From positions 5,726,049 through 5,790,048 of the forward strand of contig NZ_CP054919.1 in assembly GCF_013364235.1 (NCBI RefSeq): a DNA stretch of 64,000 nucleotides. The letters are read 5' to 3'. Both the position numbers and the translations under genes were made by a program. Under the pieces are notes generated by a model. The model saw only the letters and a list, made by a program, of their open reading frames with translations. It did no database searches and was not told the origin of the DNA. Below are positions 40,821-49,817 of the stretch, one piece after another. This DNA is from Kitasatospora sp. NA04385 (GTDB taxonomy: Bacteria; Actinomycetota; Actinomycetes; Streptomycetales; Streptomycetaceae). The stretch's first letter is position 1, and each line of letters starts with the position of its first letter.

Positions 40821-40954
40821 GCACCGCTTCACCCCCCCTGCTTCACCCCCCCCAGCAGCAAGCACTACGCACTACCCCGCGTGCCCGGCCCGGCACGCGG
40901 GACGGCCGTGCCGGAAACGTCAGGTCCGGCACGGGACTCAAGGAGTTGGTTCAC

Positions 40955-41734
40955 GTGACAGGCGCACCCGTACTGGCGTTGCGCGGGGTCTCCAAGCGCT
41001 TCGGTGCCGTCCAGGCGCTCACCGACGTGCACTTGGAGGTCCACGCGGGCGAGGTCGTCGCCCTGGTCGGCGACAACGGTGCCGGTAAGTCCACCCTGGT
41101 GAAGACCATCGCGGGCGTCCACCCGATCGACGAGGGCGTCATCGAGTGGGAGGGCAAGGCGGTCGGCATCAACCGCCCGCAGGACGCCCAGCAGCTGGGC
41201 GTCGCCACCGTCTACCAGGACCTCGCGCTCTGCGACAACCTGGACGTGGTCGGCAACCTCTTCCTCGGCCGCGAGATCAAGCGCTTCGGCACCCTGGACG
41301 AGGTCGCGATGGAGAAGCGCGCGCGCGAGCTCCTCGACACCCTCTCCATCCGCATCCCCAGCGTGCGCATCCCGATCGCCGGCCTGTCCGGCGGCCAGCG
41401 CCAGGTGGTCGCGATCGCCCGCGCCCTGGTCGGCGACCCCAAGATCGTCATCCTGGACGAGCCCACCGCCGCCCTCGGCGTCGAGCAGACCGCCCAGGTC
41501 CTGGACCTGGTCGAGCGGCTCCGCCAGCGCGGCCTCGGCGTGATCCTGATCAGCCACAACATGGCCGACGTCAAGGCCGTCGCGGACACCGTCGCGGTGC
41601 TCCGCCTGGGCCGCAACAACGGCAGCTTCGAGGTCGCGAGCACCTCGCACGAGGAGATCATCTCCGCCATCACCGGCGCCACCGACAACGCGGTAACCCG
41701 GCGCCAGGCCCGAATCGCGGAGGAAGCGAAGTGA
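40955..41734 (+). CDS. xylG: Xylose ABC transporter ATP-binding protein
   Basis: A 259-residue single ATPase domain from GTG 40955 after AAGGAGTTGG. Walker A is VGDNGAGKSTLVKTIAG, signature LSGGQRQVVAIARALV, Walker B IVILDEP, and the switch His is in LISHNMADV. Unlike E. coli XylG/RbsA, which fuse two ATPase domains (~500 residues), this is a half-size protein and should work as a homodimer, as in FrcA-type importers. It overlaps xylH by four bases. Confidence 0.92.
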   Translation: MTGAPVLALRGVSKRFGAVQALTDVHLEVHAGEVVALVGDNGAGKSTLVKTIAGVHPIDEGVIEWEGKAVGINRPQDAQQLGVATVYQDLALCDNLDVVGNLFLGREIKRFGTLDEVAMEKRARELLDTLSIRIPSVRIPIAGLSGGQRQVVAIARALVGDPKIVILDEPTAALGVEQTAQVLDLVERLRQRGLGVILISHNMADVKAVADTVAVLRLGRNNGSFEVASTSHEEIISAITGATDNAVTRRQARIAEEAK

Positions 41735-42999
41735 CCACCGAACCCACCACCACGACCCCGGTCGAGACGGCCCCGCCGGCCATCGACCCGCGCCTGCTGG
41801 TCCGCAAGGAGGGCCTGGCCGGCTACTTCGACGAGTTCACCCGCAAGATCCGCAGCGGTGAGCTCGGCTCGCTGCCGGTGGTCGTCGGCCTGATCATCAT
41901 CGCCGCGATCTTCCAGTTCAAGACCGGCACCTTCCTCAACGCCAACAACCTCACCAACATCACCAAGTGGATCGCGGGCCCCGGCCTGATCGCGGTCGGC
42001 GTGGTGTTCGTGCTGCTGCTCGGCGAGATCGACCTCTCGCTCGGCTCGGTGGCCGGTGCCACCGCCGCCATCACCTCGGTGCTCTCGGTCCGCCAGGGCC
42101 TCAACGAGTGGCTCGCCATCCTGCTGGCGATCGTCTCCGCGATCGCCATCGGCGCCCTGCACGGCTACTTCTTCGCCAAGATCGGCGTCCCCGCGTTCGT
42201 CGTCACCCTGGCCGGCATGCTGGCCTGGAACGGCCTGCAGATGCTCGTCCTGGGCGAACTCGGCACCGTCAACAACCCGATGGACGGCGTCGTCGCCAAC
42301 CTGGACACCTACTTCCTGGGCGACGGCGACATCATCTGGGCCTGGCTGTTCGCGATCGTCACCATCGTGCTGTTCGCCGGCGGCCAGCTGCTCGACTCCC
42401 GCCGCCGCTCCGCGGCCGGCCTGCCGGCCCGCCCGGTCAGCGAGATCGCGCTGCGCACCGGCGTGATCGGCGTCGTGGTGCTGGTCGCCGCCTACATGCT
42501 CAACCAGGACAGCGGCCTGCCGCTGCCGCTGGTGATCTTCGTGGGCGTCGTCGCGATCGGTGACTTCGTGCTCCGCCGCACCGGCTACGGCCGGCAGATC
42601 TTCGCGGTCGGCGGCGGCATCGAGGCGGCCCGCCGCGCGGGCATCAACGTCGCCTGGGTCCGGATCTCGGTCTACATGATCTCGGCCGGCCTGGCCGGCT
42701 TCGGCGGCCTGTTCATCGCCTCCCAGCAGGGCTCCGCGGACAAGGCGCTGGGCAGCGGCAACGTCCTGATGAGCGCCATCGCCGCCGCCGTCATCGGTGG
42801 CACCAGCCTCTTCGGCGGCCGCGGCAAGACCTGGTCGGCGCTGCTCGGCGCGCTGGTCATCCAGTCCATCACCACCGGCCTGGACATGGTGCACGCCCAG
42901 CAGGCCATCCAGTACATGATCACCGGCGCGGTGCTGCTCGCCGCGGTGGTCCTGGACTCGGTCTCCCGCCGCACCCAGAAGTCCCACGGCCGCGGCTGA
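41731..42999 (+). CDS. xylH: Xylose ABC transporter permease
   Basis: A 422-residue membrane protein with about ten helices, e.g. LPVVVGLIIIAAIFQF and LIAVGVVFVLLLGEIDLSLG, the latter carrying the GEIDLSLGS motif of the RbsC/XylH permease family. VGGGIEAARRAGINVAWVRI is the coupling loop and AAAVIGGTSLFGGRGKTWSA the C-terminal signature. The longer loop with QLLDSRRRSAAGLPARPVSE separates the halves, as in XylH. The start GTG overlaps the xylG stop (GTGA). Confidence 0.92.
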   Translation: MTTEPTTTTPVETAPPAIDPRLLVRKEGLAGYFDEFTRKIRSGELGSLPVVVGLIIIAAIFQFKTGTFLNANNLTNITKWIAGPGLIAVGVVFVLLLGEIDLSLGSVAGATAAITSVLSVRQGLNEWLAILLAIVSAIAIGALHGYFFAKIGVPAFVVTLAGMLAWNGLQMLVLGELGTVNNPMDGVVANLDTYFLGDGDIIWAWLFAIVTIVLFAGGQLLDSRRRSAAGLPARPVSEIALRTGVIGVVVLVAAYMLNQDSGLPLPLVIFVGVVAIGDFVLRRTGYGRQIFAVGGGIEAARRAGINVAWVRISVYMISAGLAGFGGLFIASQQGSADKALGSGNVLMSAIAAAVIGGTSLFGGRGKTWSALLGALVIQSITTGLDMVHAQQAIQYMITGAVLLAAVVLDSVSRRTQKSHGRG

Positions 43000-43017
43000 C
43001 CCCCCGGCCCCACCCCG

Positions 43018-43062
43018 AACCGCGCGACCGGTTCCCCCATACCAGGGGGCGGTCGCGCGGTT
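43018..43062 (+). terminator. Terminator of the xyl operon
   Basis: AACCGCGCGACCG pairs perfectly with CGGTCGCGCGGTT, with an inner CCCCC/GGGGG pairing, right after xylH. Confidence 0.8.
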
Positions 43063-43202
43063 CGGCGCGTTCCGCGCACGGCCACCCGAAGAGCTGGTCG
43101 GGTTGCCCGCCGCACTACGGGCCGGTAATGGACATTAGACTCAAGCGGGGCGTACGCCCTCCGGGCCCATGCGGGCGCGAGAACTTGGACGAGGAGGAAC
43201 GG

Positions 43203-45104
43203 GTGGCCCTGCTGACCCGCATTCGGGGACCGCGCGATCTCGATCGACTCACGCCCGCGCAGCTGGCGGCGCTCGCCGAGGAGATCCGGGGCTTCCTGGT
43301 GGAGGAGGTCTCCAAGACCGGCGGCCACCTCGGCCCCAACCTCGGCGTGGTCGAACTCACGCTCGCGATGCACCGGGTCTTCGACTCCCCGCGCGACCGC
43401 ATCCTCTTCGACACCGGCCACCAGAGCTACGTCCACAAGCTGCTCACCGGCCGCCAGGACTTCTCCCGGCTGAAGATGAAGGGCGGCCTGTCCGGCTACC
43501 CCTCGCGCACCGAGTCCGAGCACGACGTGATCGAGAACTCGCACGCCTCGACCGTCCTCGGCTACGCCGACGGCCTGGCCAAGGCCAACAAGATCCAGGG
43601 CCACAAGGACCGCCCCGTGGTCGCCGTGATCGGCGACGGCGCGCTCACCGGCGGCATGGCCTGGGAGGCGCTCAACAACATCGCCGACAGCCGCGACCTG
43701 CCGATCGTCATCGTCGTCAACGACAACGAGCGCTCCTACTCGCCGACCATCGGCGGCCTCGCCAACCACCTCTCCACGCTGCGCACCACCCAGGGCTACG
43801 AGCGCTTCCTGTCCTGGGGCAAGGACGCGCTCCAGCGCACCCCCGTGGTCGGCCAGGCGATGTTCGACACCCTGCACGGCGCCAAGAAGGGCCTGAAGGA
43901 CTTCATCGCCCCGCAGGGCATGTTCGAGGACCTCGGCCTGAAGTACATCGGCCCGATCGACGGCCACGACCTGCAGGCCCTGGAGTCCGCCTTCACCAAG
44001 GCGCGCGGCTTCGGCGGCCCGGTCATCGTGCACTGCATCACCGAGAAGGGCCGCGGCTACCACGCCGCCGAGAACAACGACGAGGACCGCTTCCACGCGG
44101 TCGGCGTGATCCACCCCGACACCGGCCTGCCGGTGAAGACCGCCGGCAAGGACTGGACGTCCGTGTTCGGCGAGGAGATGGTCGCGCTCGGCCGCGAGCG
44201 CCGGGACATCGTCGCGATCACCGCCGCGATGCTGCACCCCGTCGGCCTCGCCCCGTTCGCCAAGGCCTACCCCGACCGGATCTTCGACGTCGGCATCGCC
44301 GAGCAGCACGCCGCGGTGTGCGCCGCCGGCCTGGCCACCAACGGCCTGCACCCGGTCGTCGCGGTCTACGCGACCTTCCTGAACCGGGCGTTCGACCAGG
44401 TCCTGATGGACGTGGCGCTGCACCGGCTCGGCGTCACCTTCGTGCTCGACCGGGCCGGCGTCACCGGCACCGACGGCGCCTCGCACAACGGCATGTGGGA
44501 CATGTCGATCCTCCAGGTCGTCCCCGGCCTGCGGCTGGCCGCCCCGCGCGACGCCGAACAGGTCCGCCTGCAGCTGCGCGAGGCCGTCGAGGTGACCGAC
44601 GCCCCCACCGTGGTCCGCTACTCCAAGGGCAACGTCGGCCCGTCGGTGCCCGCCGTCGGCAAGGTCGGCGGCATGGACGTGCTGCGCCGCCACGAGGACG
44701 GCACCGCGGACGAGGCCGCCGACGTGCTGATCGTCTCGATCGGCGCGATGGCCCCGCTCTGCCTGGAGGCCGCCGAACTGCTCGCCGAACGCGGCATCAC
44801 CAGCACCGTCGTCGACCCGCGCTGGGTCAAGCCGGTGGACGCCGCGCTGCCCGGCCTGGCCGCCCAGCACCGCCTGGTGGTCACCGTCGAGGACAACGGC
44901 CGGGCCGGCGGCGTCGGGTCCGCCGTCGCCCAGGCGCTGCGCGACGCCGACGTGGACGTCCCGCTGCGCGACTTCGGCATCCCGCAGGAGTTCCTCGACC
45001 ACGCCTCGCGGGCCGAGATCATGGCGGAGATCGGGCTGACCGGCCCCGCCGTCGCGGAGAAGATCGAAGCACTGATCAGCACCCGTTCACTCGCCCGGAG
45101 CTGA
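43203..45104 (+). CDS. dxs: 1-deoxy-D-xylulose-5-phosphate synthase
   Basis: A 633-residue thiamine-diphosphate enzyme. The GTG at 43203 (VALLTRIRGPRDLDRLTPAQ) follows GAGGAGGAACG. It shows KTGGHLGPNLGVVELTLAMH, DTGHQSYVHKLLTGR, GYPSRTESEHDVIENSHAST, the ThDP motif VAVIGDGALTGGMAWEALNN, and FDVGIAEQHAAVCAAGLATN with the Glu that activates ThDP. It makes DXP from pyruvate and glyceraldehyde 3-phosphate, the entry to the MEP isoprenoid route. Streptomyces often carry two dxs genes; whether this is the essential copy cannot be told. Confidence 0.95.
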   Translation: MALLTRIRGPRDLDRLTPAQLAALAEEIRGFLVEEVSKTGGHLGPNLGVVELTLAMHRVFDSPRDRILFDTGHQSYVHKLLTGRQDFSRLKMKGGLSGYPSRTESEHDVIENSHASTVLGYADGLAKANKIQGHKDRPVVAVIGDGALTGGMAWEALNNIADSRDLPIVIVVNDNERSYSPTIGGLANHLSTLRTTQGYERFLSWGKDALQRTPVVGQAMFDTLHGAKKGLKDFIAPQGMFEDLGLKYIGPIDGHDLQALESAFTKARGFGGPVIVHCITEKGRGYHAAENNDEDRFHAVGVIHPDTGLPVKTAGKDWTSVFGEEMVALGRERRDIVAITAAMLHPVGLAPFAKAYPDRIFDVGIAEQHAAVCAAGLATNGLHPVVAVYATFLNRAFDQVLMDVALHRLGVTFVLDRAGVTGTDGASHNGMWDMSILQVVPGLRLAAPRDAEQVRLQLREAVEVTDAPTVVRYSKGNVGPSVPAVGKVGGMDVLRRHEDGTADEAADVLIVSIGAMAPLCLEAAELLAERGITSTVVDPRWVKPVDAALPGLAAQHRLVVTVEDNGRAGGVGSAVAQALRDADVDVPLRDFGIPQEFLDHASRAEIMAEIGLTGPAVAEKIEALISTRSLARS

Positions 45105-45120
45105 CCCGCCGGAACCTCCG

Positions 45121-45167
45121 TGGGCGCACCGCCCGGCAGCCGCAACGGCCGCCCGGCGGTGCGCCCA
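45121..45167 (+). terminator. Terminator of dxs
   Basis: TGGGCGCACCGCC pairs perfectly with GGCGGTGCGCCCA, with a second GC pairing inside; TTG follows. Confidence 0.7.
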
Positions 45168-45224
45168 TTGTCCGACCGTCGTACTCATTCCCGGACTGGT
45201 GCTCCTCCGCCCGTTCGCGCCCGG

Positions 45225-45230
45225 TAGGTT
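45225..45230 (+). promoter_or_regulatory. -10 box placed for a leaderless transcript
   Basis: TAGGTT ends seven bases before the GTG at 45238; no ribosome site is present. Confidence 0.5.
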
Positions 45231-45237
45231 GTCATCC

Positions 45238-46755
45238 GTGCCCATCACCGCAACGAGCCGACCACGTGCCCTCGCCGACCGCCTCCAGGGGCACGTCCGC
45301 ACCGGGTACTGGACCAGACTGGTCCCGCTGCTCGCGGTCCTGGCCACCGTCACCCACCTGCCCTCCTTCCTCCGCCCGGTGTGGAGCCCCGACGAGGGCT
45401 ACCTCGCCACCCAGGCCCGGATGCTCGCCGACGGCGGCGTCCTCTACGACACCGTCGTCGACCGCAAGCCCCCGCTGCTGCCCTGGCTGTACGAGGCCTG
45501 CTTCGCCGTCTTCGGCTCCGTCTCGCTCTGGCCGCTGCGCGCCCTGGCGATCGGCGCCCACCTCGCCACCGCCGTCCTGCTCGCCTCCATCGCCCGCGGC
45601 CGCTGGGGCGACCGGGCGGGCCGCTACGCGGGCGCCTTCTACCTCCTGGTGTCCATCGGGCTCTCCCCGGAGGACACCCAGGCCGCCACCTTCGAAGTCT
45701 TCATGCTGCCCGCCATGGTGCTCGCCTTCCGCTACGCGGAGCGCCGCCGCTGGCTGGCCGCCGGCATCGCCGTGGCCCTCTGCTCGCTCACCAAGCAGAC
45801 CGGCGGCGCCGTGATGCTGCCCGTGCTGTGGATGCTGCTGCAGGACACCCGCCGCCGCGGCGTCCGCTGGCCGCAGGCCCTCGCCAAGATCTGCTTCGGC
45901 TTCGCCCTGCCGATAGCGCTGGTCGCCGCCATCCTCACCAAGCCCAAGGGCTTCCTGTTCTGGGTCGTCACCGGCTCCGGCGACTACGCCGTGCTCGGCA
46001 GCAACTGGCCGCAGATGCTCGGCCGGGCGCTCGGCAACTCCGCGATCCTGATGAGCGCCGGACTGGCCTTCCTGCTGCCCCACGCGCACCGCCTGTGGCT
46101 GCGCCGCCGCCGCAGACCCGTCCCCGCCCGCGGCCCCGAGCGCGGCTCCACCGCCGACCTGTGGGTGTGGCTGCTCTCCTCGGTCATCGCCGTCTCCGTC
46201 GGCTTCCACTTCTTCGGCCACTACTACCTCCAGCTGATGCCCCCGCTGGTCCTGCTCGGCGTCGGCGCCGTCGCCACCTCCGCCGTCCCCTGGCGCCCGG
46301 TCGCCGCGTACTCCGCCCTCGCCAGCACCTTCTTCCTCGTCCTCGCCGTCTTCTGGCCCGGCCAGCGCCTCACCCAGACCACCGAGGTCGCCACCGCCGT
46401 CGCCGCCCAGACCACCCCCAAGGACACCGTCCTGGTCTGGGGCATGCACCCCGAGCTCTACTGGCTCGCCGACCGCCGCCCCGCCACCCGCTACCTCACC
46501 GCCGGCTTCCTCACCAACTTCAGCGGCGGCAAGGGCGGCGAGAAGGTCGGCGAGGAGTACTCCGTCTCCGACGCCTGGCGGACCTTCGACACCGAGATCT
46601 CCACCAACGGCCTCCCCCGGGTCTTCGTCGACGACTCCGGCACCGCCCCCTACCAACCCGACAAGGTCCCCCGCATCGCCAGCCTCCTCGACACCCACTA
46701 CGAGGTCGTCGGCGTCACCGGCGACACGGTGATCTACCGCCTCAAGGACAAGTAA
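45238..46755 (+). CDS. Membrane glycosyltransferase-like protein (ArnT/PMT, GT39-like fold)
   Basis: A 505-residue polytopic protein. The acidic motif WSPDEGYLATQARMLADGGV, then LYDTVVDRKPPLLPWLYEAC after the first helix, is the catalytic first loop of GT-C enzymes that use polyprenyl-phosphate sugars. About ten further helices follow (e.g. LWPLRALAIGAHLATAVLLA, FFGHYYLQLMPPLVLLGVGA) and a C-terminal extracellular domain of ~120 residues. It probably transfers a sugar to a protein or envelope glycan on the outer face of the membrane. A functional link to dxs (polyprenol supply) is possible but only positional. Donor and acceptor are unknown. Confidence 0.8.
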   Translation: MPITATSRPRALADRLQGHVRTGYWTRLVPLLAVLATVTHLPSFLRPVWSPDEGYLATQARMLADGGVLYDTVVDRKPPLLPWLYEACFAVFGSVSLWPLRALAIGAHLATAVLLASIARGRWGDRAGRYAGAFYLLVSIGLSPEDTQAATFEVFMLPAMVLAFRYAERRRWLAAGIAVALCSLTKQTGGAVMLPVLWMLLQDTRRRGVRWPQALAKICFGFALPIALVAAILTKPKGFLFWVVTGSGDYAVLGSNWPQMLGRALGNSAILMSAGLAFLLPHAHRLWLRRRRRPVPARGPERGSTADLWVWLLSSVIAVSVGFHFFGHYYLQLMPPLVLLGVGAVATSAVPWRPVAAYSALASTFFLVLAVFWPGQRLTQTTEVATAVAAQTTPKDTVLVWGMHPELYWLADRRPATRYLTAGFLTNFSGGKGGEKVGEEYSVSDAWRTFDTEISTNGLPRVFVDDSGTAPYQPDKVPRIASLLDTHYEVVGVTGDTVIYRLKDK

Positions 46756-46796
46756 CGACAGCACGCGGCGGGTCGATGCTGCGCAGTGGCCCCGTC

Positions 46797-46949
46797 AGGG
46801 GCCCGGGGAACGGCGGGTCCGTGCTGCTGGTGGCCGGAGCCCATCGAAGTGTCCGTGCTGCTTCGGGCCAGGTGAACAGAACCCGAAGCTGACGCGCGCA
46901 ACGGCACTGAACCGCCACCAGCCCCGGCCTCGCCGTTCCCCGAGCCCCT
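46797..46949. repeat. Dispersed ~150-bp intergenic element, copy 2
   Basis: 153 bp with the same inverted ends as copy 1 (AGGGGCCCGGGGAACGGCGG and, reversed, AGGGGCTCGGGGAACGGCGA) and the shared core CATCGAAGTGTCCGTGCTGC. It lies between the convergent glycosyltransferase and hydrolase genes. Relative to copy 1 it is 3 bp longer, and its minus-strand frame stays open, reading PLRASASGSV and SMGSGHQQHGPAVPRAP. Confidence 0.8.
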
Positions 46950-46997
46950 GGTTTCGCCTCCCGCCCTCCCCATCGAGCCCCCGGCAGGGGCTCTCGT

Positions 46998-47582
46998 CTA
47001 AGCGATCCACCCGGCCAGCGCGGCGACCAGGGGCCCGGGCCGGAAGGCCGGATGCGGCGGCTCCGGGCACCCCGCCAGTCCCACCGCGCCGGGCACCAGG
47101 GCCAGCAGCGCGTCCGCCGTGCGGCGCCGGTGGACGGGGTTCTCCGGGACGGCCGGGAGGACCGCCACCGGGAGCCGCAGCCCGGCGAGTTCGGCGTCGG
47201 TGGCGCCGCGCAGCGTCCCGCCGGCCAGCAGCCCGGCCGCTGCCGGGACGGCCTCGCGGATCAGGCCGTCCAGCCGCTCGTCGCCCGCCGTGGCCGGCCA
47301 GGCCAGGACCAGGGCCCGGACGCGTTCCGGTGCGGTCAGGGCCAGCCGGACGGCCGCCGAGCAGCCGTTGGAGCCGGCCACCAGGACGACCGGCGGTCCG
47401 TCGGGCAGGGCCGCCGCCAGGTGCCGGGCCTCGGCGTCCCAACTGCCGGCCCGCATCGCCCGGTCGGGCGCCGTGACGGTGAGCCCGGCCGCCCGCAGGC
47501 CCGCCGTCACCCCCGGGCGGTGCCAGAACACGGCCGCGTCCACCGGGTCGTCCCACAGTCCGCCGTGCACCAGCACCAGCAC
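46998..47582 (-). CDS. Alpha/beta hydrolase-like protein
   Basis: About 194 residues from the GTG at 47582 (VLVLVHGGLWDDPVDAAVFW), which has GAGGGGG upstream. The alternative GTG at 47630 would begin inside the fadB terminator hairpin. The fold shows the HGG oxyanion loop, the nucleophile region VVLVAGSNGCSAAVRLAL, and LPVAVLPAVPENPVHRRRTA carrying a likely acid residue. A late His lies in GCPEPPHPAFRPG. It is cytoplasmic with unknown substrate, and follows the fadB terminator as a separate unit. Confidence 0.75.
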   Translation of the reverse strand: MLVLVHGGLWDDPVDAAVFWHRPGVTAGLRAAGLTVTAPDRAMRAGSWDAEARHLAAALPDGPPVVLVAGSNGCSAAVRLALTAPERVRALVLAWPATAGDERLDGLIREAVPAAAGLLAGGTLRGATDAELAGLRLPVAVLPAVPENPVHRRRTADALLALVPGAVGLAGCPEPPHPAFRPGPLVAALAGWIA

Positions 47583-47629
47583 GTGCCCCAGGCCCCCTCG
47601 TACGGAAAGACCGACAGCATACGGAAACA

Positions 47630-47673
47630 CCGCCGGGCGGCACCCGTTTCAAAAGAGGGGTGCCGCCCGGCGG
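47630..47673 (-). terminator. Terminator of the fad operon
   Basis: CCGCCGGGCGGCACCC pairs perfectly with its complement around a 12-base AT-containing loop, 16 bp past the fadB stop. Confidence 0.8.
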
Positions 47674-47688
47674 CGGTGCGGGGGCGGG

Positions 47689-49815
47689 TCAGGCGGGGAC
47701 CGAAGCCAGGCCGGGGGCCAGGAACTTCTTGCCGTTGACGCGCTCGGAGACGCCCTCGCGGTCGAGGTAGGGGGTGATGCCGCCGAGGTGGAAGGGCCAG
47801 CCGGCGCCGGTGATCATGCAGAGGTCGATGTCCTGGGCCTCGCCGACCACGCCCTCGTCCAGCATCAGGCCGATCTCCTGGGCGACGGCCTCCAGGGCGC
47901 GGGCGCGCACCTGCTCCTCGGTCAGGACGCTGTCGCCGAAGGTGAGCAGGGCCAGCACCTCGGGGTCGAGGACCTGCGCGCCGTCCTGCCAGGTGTAGAA
48001 GCCGCGCTTGCCGGCCTCGACGACCTTGCCGAGGTTCGCGGAGACGGCGAACCGCTCCGGGAAGGCGCCGTGCAGCGTCTCGGAGACGTGCAGGGCGATG
48101 GCCGGGCCGACCAGTTCGAGCAGGGCGATCGGGGACATCGGCAGGCCGAGCGGCTTCACCGCGGCCTCGACGGTCTCGAACGGGGTGCCCTCGTCGATGA
48201 TGCCCTGGATCTCGCCCATGAAGCGGGTCAGGATGCGGTTGACCACGAACGCGGGGGCGTCCTTGGCGAGCACCGCGGTCTTCTTCAGCTTCTTGGCGAC
48301 GCCGAACGCGGTGGCCAGCGAGGCGTCGTCGGTCTGCTCGGCCCGGACGATCTCCAGCAGCGGGAGGATCGCGACCGGGTTGAAGAAGTGGAAGCCGACC
48401 ACGCGCTCCGGGTGCTGGAGCTTGGAGGCCATCTCGGTGACCGACAGCGAGGAGGTGTTGGTGGCCAGGACGGCGGTCGGCGAGACCACCGCCTCCAGCT
48501 CGGCGAACACCTTCTGCTTGACGCCCATCTCCTCGAAGACGGCCTCGATCACGAAGTCGGCGTCGCCGAACGCGACGGCCTTGTCGAGGTGCCCGGAGAC
48601 CAGGCCCTTGAGCTTGTTGGCCTTGTCCTTGCCGATCCGGCCCTTGTCCAGCAGCTTGTCGATCTCGGCGTGGACGTAGCCGACGCCCTTGTCGATCCGC
48701 TGCTGGTCGATGTCGGTGAGCACCACCGGCACCTCCAGGCGGCGCGCGAACAGCAGCGCCAGCTGGGAGGCCATCAGACCGGCGCCGACCACGCCGACCT
48801 TGGAGACCGGACGGGCCAGCGACTTGTCCGGCGCGCCGAACGGCCGCTTGGCGCGGCGCTGCACCAGGTTGAAGGCGTACAGCCCGGCGCGCAGCTCACC
48901 GCTCATGATCAGGTCGGCGAGCGCGGCGTCCTCCGCGTCGAAACCGGCCTGCAGGTCGCCGTCCTTGGCCTGCTGGATGATGTCGAGTGCCTTGTACGCG
49001 GCCGGGGCGGCCCCGTGCACCTTGGCGTCGGCGACCCAGCGGCCCCACAGCACGGCGTCGTCCCAGGCCTTGCCGCGGTCGAACTCCTCGCGCTCGACGA
49101 CCACGTCGCCCTTGAGCACCTCGGCCGCCCACAGCAGCGACTGCTCCAGGAAGTCGGCCGGCTCGAAGATCGCGTCCGCGATGCCGAGCTCGAACACCTC
49201 CTTGCCCTTGAGCTGCTTGTTCTGCGCCATCGAGTTCTCGACGATGACCTTGACCGCCTTGGCGGGGCCGATCAGGTTCGGCAGCAGGGTGCAGCCGCCC
49301 CAGCCGGGCACCAGGCCGAGGAAGACCTCGGGCAGCGAGAACGCCGGGACGCCCGCGCTGACGGTGCGGTAGGTGCAGTGCAGGCCGACCTCGACGCCGC
49401 CGCCCATCGCCGCGCCGTTGTAGAACGCGAAGGACGGGACGGGCAGCGCGGCGATCCGCTTGAAGACGTCGTGGCCGCCCTTGCCGATGGCCAGCGCGTC
49501 CGAGTGCTCCTTGAGCACCTCGACGCCCTTGAGGTCGGCGCCGACCGCGAAGATGAACGGCTTGCCGGTGATCGCGACCGCGACCACCGAGCCCGCGGCG
49601 GCCTCCGCCTCGACCTGGTCCAGCGCCTCGGACAGCTTGGCCAGCGAGCCGGGGCCGAAGGTGGTCGGCTTGGTGTGGTCGAAGCCGTTGTCGAGGGTGA
49701 TCAGCGCCAGCTTGCCGGCCCGCAGCGGCAGGTCCAGGTGGCGCACGTGCGCGGTGGTGACGACCTCGCCGGGGAACAGCTCGGCGGCGCGCTGCAGCAG
49801 TTCAGTGGTGCTCAT
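47689..49815 (-). CDS. fadB: Fatty-acid oxidation multifunctional protein (enoyl-CoA hydratase/3-hydroxyacyl-CoA dehydrogenase)
   Basis: A 708-residue fusion enzyme of beta-oxidation. The N-terminal crotonase domain (~1-300) has FAVGADLKG and YNGAAMGGGVEVGLH with the oxyanion-hole Gly residues, and SLPEVFLGLVPGWGG with the catalytic Glu. The C-terminal dehydrogenase has VGVVGAGLMASQLALLFARR, VIEAVFEEMGVKQKVFAELE, ATNTSSLSVTEMA and the catalytic VVGFHFFNPVAILPLLEIV. The ATG at 49815 lies just past the thiolase stop; an overlapping GTG at 49821 is also possible. Confidence 0.95.
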   Translation of the reverse strand: MSTTELLQRAAELFPGEVVTTAHVRHLDLPLRAGKLALITLDNGFDHTKPTTFGPGSLAKLSEALDQVEAEAAAGSVVAVAITGKPFIFAVGADLKGVEVLKEHSDALAIGKGGHDVFKRIAALPVPSFAFYNGAAMGGGVEVGLHCTYRTVSAGVPAFSLPEVFLGLVPGWGGCTLLPNLIGPAKAVKVIVENSMAQNKQLKGKEVFELGIADAIFEPADFLEQSLLWAAEVLKGDVVVEREEFDRGKAWDDAVLWGRWVADAKVHGAAPAAYKALDIIQQAKDGDLQAGFDAEDAALADLIMSGELRAGLYAFNLVQRRAKRPFGAPDKSLARPVSKVGVVGAGLMASQLALLFARRLEVPVVLTDIDQQRIDKGVGYVHAEIDKLLDKGRIGKDKANKLKGLVSGHLDKAVAFGDADFVIEAVFEEMGVKQKVFAELEAVVSPTAVLATNTSSLSVTEMASKLQHPERVVGFHFFNPVAILPLLEIVRAEQTDDASLATAFGVAKKLKKTAVLAKDAPAFVVNRILTRFMGEIQGIIDEGTPFETVEAAVKPLGLPMSPIALLELVGPAIALHVSETLHGAFPERFAVSANLGKVVEAGKRGFYTWQDGAQVLDPEVLALLTFGDSVLTEEQVRARALEAVAQEIGLMLDEGVVGEAQDIDLCMITGAGWPFHLGGITPYLDREGVSERVNGKKFLAPGLASVPA

Positions 49816-49817
49816 GG